Below, in pieces: positions 53,106 to 63,430 of a stretch of 64,000 bases of DNA (positions within the stretch are counted from its first letter, which is position 1; every line of letters starts with the position of its first letter). The notes below the pieces were generated by a model that worked only from the letters and a program-made list of their open reading frames with translations, was not told the DNA's origin and ran no database searches. A program made the position numbers and the translations under genes. The stretch comes from Tetrahymena thermophila SB210. Its lineage: Eukaryota; Ciliophora; Oligohymenophorea; Hymenostomatida; Tetrahymenidae. Location of the stretch: the NCBI RefSeq assembly GCF_000189635.1, contig NW_002476567.1:1116001-1180000 (forward strand). The letters run 5' to 3'.

Positions 53106-54560
53106 TCATTAATATATATCCTCTATTAAAGTTGTAGATCTGTTATTATTTTATTATTCATCTATTTTTTGGAGAAGCTTATTTTCTAAATCATTAAACC
53201 TTCTATTCTATAAATAATAAAAACTATACAATATACATAAGACTCCTGCCAAACAAAGTAAAAGTGAAAATATTTTAGGCTCAATTTGAATCTCATAAAA
53301 AATTTCTGTTACATCTTAAAATACTCCAAAAAATGAAAGTCCTATACATTTTATTGAATACTTTTCAGATTAAAGACTTATCAGCAACTAATTACATAAT
53401 ACATGACTTAACAAGTATCCAATAGCTTTAACAGCTAAGATAATGCAAGATACTACTGAAAGAAAAGAAAATGCAAATTTATCTTAAAACTATATTAAAA
53501 GTGTTTATAGAATTTGAATTATTGTCAAAATGATAATTAAATTCCTTAATACCATAAAGGAAGATGTGATTATTTATCTTTACTTATTAATAATATAAAT
53601 TAAAGGTGTAGCTATAAATATCACTGAGAGATAAAATATCAATTTTAAAGCATTATCCATTTTATAATTTTTGAAATTGTAATTATTTTCTATTACATTC
53701 TTCAAAAATTTCACATTGTTCATTGATGAAATTGCCATCATCGTAATTAAAATTACAGATAAATAAATAATATTTTAATTCCAATAATATCTAAAAATTA
53801 TCTTTAAAGTGAGACCTACTCCTCTGTATTTTAAAGCATGCTAATAATTTTATGATTTTTATCTAACATTTTCTACTTGACTATACAAATGAGTAATCAA
53901 AACTCCTCCTATCAAATTTATAAGTAAACAGAAGCATATTATGCTTAAAAAAACATATGTTTTTGCATGTTGTTTTTCAATAAAAAACCATTAATATAGC
54001 AAGGCAATTGTATATGGAATAAAACTACCTATGCTAACGAAAAGTGATTAGTAATTGAATCTTTTTCTGATGTAATAAGATGAATCATATAATATGTATG
54101 TTCCACATATGTAATTACAATTAAAACTAAAATTTAAAAGATAATTTGCTAATAAACTTGTTTAATAATTTTCAATAAATGAAGAAGCAATTTAGATCAT
54201 TATCGATAAAACACAAATTATCTAAGTAAATAACCAAGATGTCTTTAAGGATATTAAATCAACTGTAAATCCAATAAATGTTTAAGCTAAAATATTGATT
54301 GTAAAATATGTTATAATTTGATAATCCTCATAATTTACCTGTTTATATTAGCTTTCATTTTATAGATTAAGACATAATACTATTCCAAATTTACTTAAGA
54401 TGCAACCAATTAGAATAAGATGTAAATATTTCTTTTTGATTAATTCAATTTCTAACTAAATTTTATCTTGAATTGGCGGAATTTCTATTAGACTTCTATC
54501 TTATTGCTTTAAATTATTTTAATTTACTTAAATTATCAAGTTATTTTTTAATACTTCCAT
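53106..54560 (-). CDS. MFS-like multi-pass transporter, paralogue 2
   Basis: Single exon, 484 residues, ATG 54560 to TGA 53106-53108. Shares with the gene at 58.7 kb the motifs CNYICGTYILYDSSYY (mid-protein, followed by a basic RKRF), RGVGLTLK before a YYWN motif, ISLQSEKYSIKCIGL and LYSFYYLQNRRF near the C-terminus. Hydrophobic segments number about twelve. The soluble N-terminus of about 60 residues is Gln/Asn-rich with EIPPIQDK. A cytosolic C-terminal tail (NDLENKLLQKIDEQQ) follows the last helix. The MFS assignment is by architecture and the basic/acidic landmark before the penultimate helices. Confidence 0.72.
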
Positions 54561-55114
54561 TTCTAGCTTTGTTTTACGCAAATTTATTAATTATTATTTT
54601 ATCTTATTAATTATTCTTCAAATTTACAAATGGTATTTCTCTTGCATTTACAATTAAATTAAGCTTTGATATCTAAACTATAAAGCCAATTAATTATCTT
54701 TTCAACAAAAAGTAAAGCTTTATTAATTTATTTATCTGTTTGGTATATGTTATAAGATATTTACATTTAATAAAAGTATCTTCAATAACAATTATAAAAT
54801 TAGTGTAAGCAATTCTGAATAAGCAGGGTTAAAATAATTAATTTTTTTTAAAAATATTTAATAACGATACATAAATCATTGTAAAATTTTTGAAAATTAT
54901 ACTCAATTCTATCTTTTTTACCCCCTTTTATTTCAGCTTTATAAAAAATAAAAAAAAACTTAAGGTAATTTTATCTAAAATATAAAGTATTTAATTAGGA
55001 TATTCGAATTTATATAATTTAATATTTTTTGTTTAGTTTAATGATGAGAAGAAATTTAAAAATTAAAAAAAAACATTATGTATGTTTCAATTATTTCACA
55101 AAAAACATTCATTT
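54561..55114. other. Intergenic spacer
   Basis: AT-rich, no frame of interest. Confidence 0.55.
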
Positions 55115-55790
55115 TGATCAAAAATTAGATGCTATTTTTATAAATATTATAATAGGAAAATATATTATTTTAACAAGAATGTATGTTCTACTTCCTAAAT
55201 AATATCTTAGATTCTCTATTTCACTAATTAAAACTTAATCGTAGTAATTTTCATCTAAAATTAGTTTTACACCTGAATCAATTTCTTCAATATCTCTTTA
55301 AATTAGTAATAAAATAATTGAATTTGTGAAAGTAATTGTGAATGGAATATAAACCATCATTTATTTTGGATCTTAATGTGATTGCAAGTAAAACTATATT
55401 GAAAATATCAAAAAAATCATAGCTATAATAGAAAAATAAAACATTGCATTTGATAGATTTATTATATTTTTAAATAGATCTCTCCAGTTGTCTATATCAA
55501 CTTAATACTGAAATTCATATAAACTATCATAAAATCATCTAAAATACATATTGAAAAGTTCTGCTGATGAAAATAAAACAAATTTTCTCAAATTTATTTT
55601 GATTAAAAAAAGACTTAAAATATTGTAAGCAATTATTATTGTAATTAGTGATTTTTGTAATTCATTTACTTATCAAAAGTTTAAAATTAAAGTCATATTT
55701 TTCAGTGTAGAGGATTGTTGATATTGTCTTATGTTTAAAAATAGGTGAAAAAAGCCTGACATCAGTAATTAATTCATCAATCATATTTAA
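55115..55790 (-). pseudogene. Internally deleted copy of the cysteine-rich membrane protein
   Basis: 55115-55560 aligns closely with the last 150 codons of the intact gene at 56325-57821 (same RDLF, NLSNAMFY, IAMIFLI and ISEI(D/E)NLRYYLGS landmarks). About 55690-55770 aligns, more weakly, with its first 35 codons (the region of QGFC...TGILPS). The cysteine-rich middle of the gene, roughly 1 kb, is missing between them, and the N-terminal part is out of frame. This is a duplicated, internally deleted relic. Spacer sequence 3' of both copies (55000-55140 and 56210-56340) is also alike, so the duplication includes flank. Confidence 0.75.
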
Positions 55791-56324
55791 AATACTTATG
55801 AATTGTAAAATATAAGTTATTTATTCAAAAGATTAGTTTTCATAATTAAAAAATAGAAAAATGCGGTTTTGATAGAAAATAAAAATAAACTTTCTCAAAT
55901 TTTATTAAAAAACTATTGCTATTCCAGGTACGAATATTTGATAAACTGATACGCATTAAATTAATTTTAATACTTGGATTAGCTTTATTTTAAAATCAAG
56001 AAATTGAAAAAATATTTTAAAAAATAAGTAAGGACACTCATCAATAAAATTGATAAATTTAAAATAACTCCTATATATAAATATACTATAAAAAGCTCTC
56101 AAATATATTATTTAAATTTTTTAAAATAAATTTTTTTAATGCTTTAATTTTAAATAAAAAATAAAGTTTTCAATAATTTTAATTAGGCTATTCGAATTTA
56201 TATAAGTAAATATTTTTTTTATAAGTAATATTTTATATTTTGTTTAATAATAAAAAATATTTTAAAAATTTTTAAAATATTATGTATGTATGTTTCAATT
56301 ATCTCTCAAAAACATTCATTTCAA
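55791..56324. other. Spacer, partly duplicated
   Basis: The end near 56150-56340 resembles 54950-55140. No gene. Confidence 0.55.
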
Positions 56325-57821
56325 TCAAAAATTAGATGCTATTTTTAAATATAGTATAATAGGAAAATATACTATTTTAACAAAAATTAATGGTCCACTT
56401 CCTAAATAATATCTTAGATTATCTATTTCACTAATTAAAACTTAATCGTAGCACTTTTCATCTGAAAATAGTTTTAGACCTTAATCGATTTCTTCAATAT
56501 CGCTTTCAATTAATAATACAATAATTGAATTTATGAAAACAATTATGAATGGAATAAAAACCATCATTTATTTTGGATCTTAATGTGGTTGTAAGTAAAA
56601 GTATATTGACAATATCAAAAAAATCATAGCTATAATAGACAAGTAAAACATAGCGTTTGATAGATTTATTATGCTTCTAAATAGATCTCTCCAACTGTCT
56701 ATATCAACTTAATACTAGCATTCATATGAACTATCATAAAATCGTCTAAAGTACATATCATATTAATCACTTTCTGGAATTAAACTTTCATGATTTCCTA
56801 ATTCTATTCCATTTGATTTATAGAGGTCAGTAGAAAGAATAGGCTATTCAAAAACAGAATTGTAACGAAAATCCTATTCTTGGCATACATTTCTTATATC
56901 CATTGGATAGTACTTTACTAATATTTAGTTTTTGTCACCCAAACAAACTCCATCAATTGAGGATATTGTAAAGTCTACTATAGGTATTCCTTTTTTACTT
57001 CTATCAATAAACAATCTGTAATTAGAGCTAACTTACATGCTTTTTTCTTCATAATCTTAAGAAAGATTTAAATTTATTTATGTCTTATTATCAACAAATC
57101 TGATGTTAGTTATTGGGCATTTTTCATTTTTATCAATGCATATTATTCTGTCTTTAGAAAAACAGGGTCTGTTACTTGAAGATTCGCACTCATAAGTTTA
57201 TGGACAATATTAATTCTTTTAAACACAAAAACTCAAATTATTGTTTATTTGACACTTTTTTTCTGTTTTTAAGCAAGTTTATTTGAGTTAAGGACATTAC
57301 GTATTATCTGGCATACAAAATGCTAAGTTTTCTATGACACATCTCTCTCCTGCGCCCTACTTACAAATATCTTTTATCCTCATTTTAGTCTTTTATGCTT
57401 AAGAAGATATTTTTTTGCCACAAATTTTGAAAGGTATTTCTTTCTATATGCTATTGCTATCAACCTATGTAAATAAGTAGCTGTTGAGTGTCTTTGAGTT
57501 AATAGAAGGCAAATCTTAACAAATTTATTTTTTCATTTAGGTTTTGCATTAAGACATTTCATAGTACCTACTATCAGCACAAAAACATCCTCCCTTTAAT
57601 CCAGGCCAGCTATAATTTATTAAAGACTCAAATTATTAAGGACAATCATTAAGTTAATTAACAATTTGTAAGTCATTTATTAATCCTTATGACCAATTTA
57701 AAGCTTCTACATAAAAATCATCCTACTCAGTGAAATGGAATGATGGTAGTATTCCTGTTATAAAAATAAGTGCCATGTATACAAGACAAAAGCCTTACAT
57801 CAAAAAAATTTCATCTTCCAT
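56325..57821 (-). CDS. Cysteine-rich membrane protein of unknown function
   Basis: Single exon, 498 residues, ATG 57821 to TGA 56325-56327. The N-terminal hydrophobic segment (residues 7-30, ending ITGILPSFHF) could be a signal anchor. Then comes a region of about 300 residues with more than 20 cysteines in spaced pairs (e.g. GGCFCADS, CPQLKQTC, CVQKNQYCPQTYEC, CFSKDRIICIDKNEKC), probably disulfide-bonded and extracytosolic. Two hydrophobic helices follow near residues 390-440 (NAMFYLSIIAMIFLILSIYFY and MMVFIPFIIVFINSIIVLL), then a short segment with DIEEIDQG and a last hydrophobic stretch (FVKIVYFPIIL). No family recognised. Two truncated copies flank it. Confidence 0.75.
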
Positions 57822-58687
57822 ATTTGAAGCACTTTCTTTTTGTTCTACTAAAAGACTTTTAATTTATTTATTTAATTAAGATACATTATTGTTAATTTTT
57901 TATTTAAAAATTTTTATAAATTGAGAATATAAAAAATAAAATAAAATTTATCATATTATATTTGATAAAAGAATCTAAATTTTGATCTAAATTATTATTG
58001 TAATAGATATTTTTATTTCATTTATTTATCAAAACTTAAGCATAAAAGTGATATTTTTCAGTGTAGAGGAATGATGGTAGTATTCCTGTTATAAAAATAT
58101 GTGGCATGATGACAAGACAAAAGCCTTACATCAGCACTTTAATAGTCACATTTAAAATACTAATCTATTCTAATAAAAAGATGTTTAATTTATTTATTTA
58201 AAATATTCGTTTTTGAAATGCTATAATTAAAATAACTTGAAAAATGTTGTTGATAACAAAAAAAAATAAATATATGAAAGATAAACTTTCTATATATAGA
58301 AAACAGCAAACTCTAAGACCGCCTAAAAATGAAAAATTTTTTTACACCTTTCAACCCCAATAATTGAATAAAAATATAAAAAAATTTTAAATATAAAGAC
58401 TTTAAAAGAAATATTGCCGTTTATATATATTCAAATATACAAATTCATATTTACAAAAGTATAATATTAAACATCAAATCAATTACAAATCACTAAATTA
58501 GAAATTTGAAAGGATTTATCTGTACCTCGTGTTAAACAACACTTTCTAAAAAATTTTTGTTTTTATGTTTGTTTTCCTACTATTTATCATTTAAATTAAA
58601 TAAATAATCAGGTAAGGATATTTAAAATTATTAATAATTATAAAGATATGTATAAAAGTGGTTTTAAATTGTTTTTTATCCATTAAA
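57822..58687. other. Spacer containing a short duplicated gene fragment
   Basis: Between the cysteine-rich gene and a transporter gene. Apart from the fragment listed at 58050-58140 it is AT-rich and empty. Confidence 0.55.
58050..58140 (-). pseudogene. N-terminal fragment copy of the cysteine-rich gene
   Basis: About 85 bases almost identical to codons 8-35 of the gene at 56325-57821 (shared run in plus orientation: aatgatggtagtattcctgt and onwards). Upstream and downstream similarity ends abruptly apart from short stretches. The high identity suggests that the copy is recent compared with the one at 55.1-55.8 kb. Confidence 0.75.
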
Positions 58688-60130
58688 TCAAGCATTAGAA
58701 TTATCTACTGAAATTAAAGGCTCGCCCAATTTGCTTTAATTTAATTTTTAATCTATTAAATCAAATCTCCTATTCTATAAATAATAAAAGCTGTAAAGCA
58801 AGAATAAAATACCAACTAAGCTTAAAATAGAATTTAATATTATGGGATTTATGCTAAGGTAGTAGAAAATTTCAAATAGATTTTAGCAAATACCAAATAT
58901 TCCTATTCCCATACACCTTATTGAAGATTTTTCTGATTGTAAACTTATCAGTAACTGATTACACAAAATAGAACTGAGAATAAAAGCAATTCCTTTGGTT
59001 ATTAAAATTATTATCAACAATGGATATATTAAGTATAAATTTAATTTATTTTAGAAGTATAAAGTAGCAGTGAGTAGAATCTAAGCTATGGTTGTGATAA
59101 CCATAAAGTTTCTAGTAATTTAATATGAAAATTAAATTACTTTTTTCCTTTTTTGTATCCTGTACATAATAATTATTCCTATCGTTATGGTAGATAAATA
59201 AAATAACATTTTTAGTAACTCTGCTAAATTATTTGAAAGGTTAATCTATTTATTTTATTATATATTAGTGATAGTGAATAAAACATTATTAACTGAAGAC
59301 ATACTTCTATAAGAGATCATAGTAATTGCTAAATATATAATATTTTCGTTCCAGTAATAGTTGAAAATAGCTCTTAAAGATATTGCCACTCCTCTACTCT
59401 GTAAATATTACTGATAGCTTTGAGACATTAATTTAATTTTATCAAGTTTATTATAAAATTAGGAGACTATGATATCTCCAATTAAATTAATTAATAAGCA
59501 TACACAAATTACTTAGATTAAGTATTTTTGATTTATTTTATTAAGAATCGATAGCCAATCTAATATCAAGTATATTAAAAAACCCCCAAAACTTCCAATA
59601 AGTATGAAAAGAGACTGATATAAAAATCTTTTCTTGAGGTAGTAAGAAGAGTCATACAAAATATAAGTTCCACAAATATAATTGCATCCTTAACTGAATC
59701 TTATTAAAATATTTGCCACAATAATTATTTATGAATTTTAACTTTAAGACGCTAATATAAATATTAACATACCAATGATACAGACACATTATGTAAATCT
59801 CCATGATGAACTTAAGGATATCAAATCTACAGTGAAACCAAGAAGTCCTTAAGAAAAAAGAACACTAAAATACTAAATTATATTAAATTTATAAGATTAA
59901 TTCTAGTCAATTACTTAGCTTTAGCTATAGCTGCATAGCTACTAGCATAAAATGATCCCAAATTTGCTTAAAATACATCCAATAAGAATCATTAAGATGT
60001 TTTTCTTCTTTATATTTTAAATTTATAGTTTTAAGTCATTTTCTATTTTTGGAATTACTAAAAGTTTCTTATTTCTTTTACTGAGTATATTTTTAGTTAC
60101 ATAGATGATTTCATTTGGCTCCTATACCAT
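58688..60130 (-). CDS. MFS-like multi-pass transporter, paralogue 3
   Basis: Single exon, 480 residues, ATG 60130 to TGA 58688-58690. Close sister of the gene at 53.1 kb: both carry GCILSKFGI(V/I)LC near the first helix, GFTVDLISL before a hydrophobic segment, CNYICGTYILYDSSYY, RGV before a YYWN motif, ISLQSEKxSI(R/K)C and LYSFYYLQNRRFDL. About twelve hydrophobic segments. The C-terminal tail KLGEPLISVDNSNA is cytosolic-looking and contains an acidic EPLI element of the kind used in dileucine-type sorting signals (inference). Substrate unknown. Confidence 0.73.
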
Positions 60131-61052
60131 ATCTACTACTCTATTTATATTCTTTACTTCTTTCTTTCTTTATTAATTTTTTGCTTTGTATTATCAAATA
60201 ATACTCATATAAAAAAATAAAGATTACAAAATATTTTTGAAATAGAAATAAATTTAAAAATATATTTTTTTAAAGAGGAGATTCTAATTAAATGAATGAT
60301 ATTTTAATATTCAAAACATATTCTGAATAATTAGCAAAAAGTATTTTTCTTATTTTTAGAAAAATAGAATTAAAAAAAGTAAAGCACATATTTATTAATT
60401 AATACATAAAAAAGGAACAAAGAATATAATAACTAACAACGCAACACCACGCCACAATAATAGCTAAATTTACTGTAAAACTTCTTTAAGGAAATCGAAC
60501 ATGTTTTATTTAATTTGCTTCAACTTAAAAAATAACTTCTTAAAAATTATAAATTAATTTTATTGGTGTTTTATTTATTTTTGAGGAATATCATATATAT
60601 ATTAATCAAATAATAAATTGAAAATCAGCTGCAAAATAAGTAAGAAAAAGTGAAATAATTTATTAAATGAGTGTTACAAACAATATTTTTTGATTAAATA
60701 AAATGCAAATCAAAGTAAATAAATATTATTTTTTGCATTACTTTATAAATTAAAATAAGCATAAATAATGTGTCTAAGTAAGTTTGAAGCAATATGATTT
60801 TTATTAACTAATTTATGAAAATAAAATGATTATTCAAACATTTCTAATTTGTAATTTTTAAATCATAATGTTAAAATAGTAAGTATGTATAAGATTATTA
60901 TTAAAATATATGATAGAATCATTCTATTAAAAAATAAATACCTGAAAAACAAAAATAAAAATCAACTATTCTATTTTTTACAATTCTATTATTAAAATAA
61001 AAAAATATTTTTTTTAGATCTGATAAGCTTTTAGCTTCACATTAGACTATTA
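60131..61052. other. Intergenic spacer
   Basis: AT-rich; a small patch near 60435-60460 (acaacgcaacaccacgccacaa) is GC-richer than its surroundings but has no recognised function. No gene. Confidence 0.55.
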
Positions 61053-61208
61053 GACTGACTGACTGACTGACTGACTGACTGACTGACTGACTGACTGACT
61101 GACTGACTGACTGACTGACTGACTGACTGACTGACTGACTGACTGACTGACTGACTGACTGACTGACTGACTGACTGACTGACTGACTGACTGACTGACT
61201 GACTGACT
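61053..61208. repeat. (GACT)39 microsatellite
   Basis: Perfect tandem GACT from 61053 to 61208, 156 bases or 39 units, continuing into a short CTAACTAAC run. It lies about 50 bases beyond the 3' end of the PARP-like gene. As every frame of GACT on either strand reads TGA or the like within a few codons, it cannot be coding in this genetic code on the plus strand. Confidence 0.95.
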
Positions 61209-61259
61209 AACTAACTAAAATTTATTATAGAACATTTTTCTTTATACTATATTTTAATT

Positions 61260-62972
61260 TCATTTTTTTTCTTTAATTAATATCCTGTAAGGTCTAATAT
61301 CTTTAGGTTCATTGACAACATAGTATGATTACTTATCTGAAGGACTTTTTACTGTTTTTGGATTAACTCTGCATTAAAAAACTAATTAGTAGTCTTTACC
61401 ACAGACAGAAATTTGAGATCCAAATTTTTCGCAATTTTTAATATTGTCCGAAAAATAGACACCTTTCCCAACTTTACCTCTTCCAAATCTGCATAGGCTT
61501 TTTTCATACCTTTAACCTTATCCTTCTTTAAACCCATTTTCTAAAATAGGTTATAAAGATTCTGGACGTGTAGAGTGAAAAAGAACAATCCAAGTAGAAT
61601 CGCTTGTATCTGAATTTATCCAACCATCTTGAGGATATTTATCTAGAACCCTTAATCCTAATCCATAATAATCGAATGGAAGGTGGTATTCCTATTTATT
61701 ATTATTTATTTTCCCTCTATAGCATTTCAAGTTAGTAGTCTGCCATTTTTAGTTATATTTATGATCAAAATATTTTAATTTTAGTTTGAGTTCCTTAACT
61801 ATAGACTTCTTAGTAACTTACCTAAATATTTGATTTCCAACTTAGATGTTTTCAAGTTATATTGGGCATATAAAATCTACAACTTTTCCATCTGTTATGC
61901 TGAGGATAATAATATCATCCTCTTTCAAATTTTTATATTTTTTTAAAATTTATTACCTTAAAAAGTCAATAAAACCCTTTTCATTATTTTTAATTTATTA
62001 GCAATTCCAGCCTATTTAATTATTATTTAAATTGAGTTGATAATATGTTTCCAGATTAAAACCTATTTAGGTAAAGTGTCTTTAAATATCTTCATAATCC
62101 TCATCTTCTTCACTGAAAGAGTCATCATCATCATCATCCATATTATTTAGAATATTATTATCTCTGTCAGGTGATTCAAATAGCAAATTTGTTTATTGCT
62201 TCTGATAATAAGCTTTCAAAGCTAGTAAAGCTATCTCTTAAAAGCATAAATCAAAGCTTGATCTATTTTTTTGAATCTTTTCTTTCATCATCCGCTCAAC
62301 TTGATCACTCACTGCCTATTGTTTAGTTTTTAAAGCATTTTCTTTAGATTCTTTTTGCTTAAAGTAGCTGTACATACGATACTAATAAAATTATTACGAG
62401 TACTAAATATTTTAAGAATTTATATTTCCGATAGAAATATTTTAGCTTAAAATCATTTACATCTTATCCTTATCAAAGTTGAGTTATATCATTTTCTAAT
62501 ACAAAACAATTTTTGTATTATCTGAATTAGACTTGTGCCCAATCATGCTAATTCTTAACATAGACATATTGTGATCCTAGTTATTTTCACTATCATCCTC
62601 TTGATTTTGCTAAAGCTCCACTTAAGAATCAGAAAATGTATTTGTTTTATACGTTGATTATAGATATTAAATCCTTTAATATTGATTACTATATTAAGCA
62701 GCTAAGATTTATTGATTTTTATTTTAATAAAGCATAATCCTAGTATTACTTGCTTCATTATCATTATTATAGAGTGCTAAGGCATTTTAAGATTCATTAT
62801 TATTAAATTTTTAATCAGAAAAATCTGCTTGAGTTTTTTTTTCAGAGACCTTCTCCTTTGGTTCTTATTCAGAATATTATTTATTATTTTAAAGATTCTC
62901 TGAATGCTTTTGAGGTTTTTTAGATTCAAAATCCTCTTAGGTTCTATTATCAGATGATTTGCAGCAGCCCAT
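61260..62972 (-). CDS. MGCC-anchored protein with PARP-like ADP-ribosyltransferase domain
   Basis: Single exon, 570 residues, ATG 62972 to TGA 61260-61262. The start MGCCKSSD is a textbook signal for N-myristoylation plus palmitoylation, so membrane anchoring is likely. Residues 1-250 are low complexity (Gln/Asn/Ser). An acidic run follows (MDDDDDSFSEEDEDYEDI), then a compact region with DDIIILSITDG and ICPIQLENIQ. The C-terminal 170 residues look like a PARP-type catalytic fold: FHSTRPESLQPILENGF (the His of the H-Y-x triad), RFGRGKVGKGVYFSDN (the Tyr), and YYVVNEPKDIRPYRILI at the end. The third triad residue is uncertain; the position could be the Glu of NEPKD or be absent, so transferase activity is not assured. 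Confidence 0.75.
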
Positions 62973-63344
62973 TGTTTTTTGAAATCAATATTTTTTATAA
63001 TTTATAAGTATTTAATTATTCATTATTGATTTAAGAAAAAGTCTCTCTTTTTGTATCTATCAAATTTAAAAAAGAGAAATATCTCTGAGACTCATGGTAT
63101 ATTTATTAAGGTTTTTAATTCTTACATATTCTGAAATATTATTCGAGGAAAATTTAACTCTTCGATTCATAATTTTGTAATAATAGATTATAAATATTAC
63201 TTTGATGAGAGGTTATCAGATAAGAATAATTGAATCCCATCCATTTCATAGTAATTATTTCAATTTAAACGTTTTTATTTAAAATAAGCTTTTAAGAGCA
63301 TGCCTGCCATCATATTTTCTTTTATTTACTGTAAATCCTCAATA
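62973..63344. other. Upstream region of the PARP-like gene
   Basis: AT-rich. A short minus-strand frame (about 63318-63268, MMAGMLLKAYFK) opens and closes quickly; I do not call it a gene. The region probably holds the promoter or leader of the gene to its left. Confidence 0.45.
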
Positions 63345-63430
63345 ATGTTTGCACCGAGTTCGCGAGGAGGGTCAAAAAACTCACTATATATAAGAACGTT
63401 TGTTTTTCGCGATTTTTCACGAATTGCGAA
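63345..63430. promoter_or_regulatory. GC-richer island with TATA-like motif and TTCGCG elements
   Basis: Sequence here is clearly richer in G and C than the rest of the window. It contains GAGTTCGCGAGGAGGG, then CTATATATAAG (TATA-like, plus strand), then TTTTTCGCGATTTTTCACG, in which TTTCGCG resembles an E2F/DP-type site. A pair TTCGC...GCGAA makes a short inverted repeat (63407-63430). It may be a promoter for a plus-strand gene entering at 63.5 kb or, read the other way, for the PARP-like gene. Function is inferred from composition only. Confidence 0.4.

Noticed and set aside
61260-62972. Function of the PARP-like gene as a tRNA 2'-phosphotransferase
   Set aside because: The fold is related, but the spacing of the His, RFG..GKGVYFS and end motifs looks closer to PARP; a profile search is needed.
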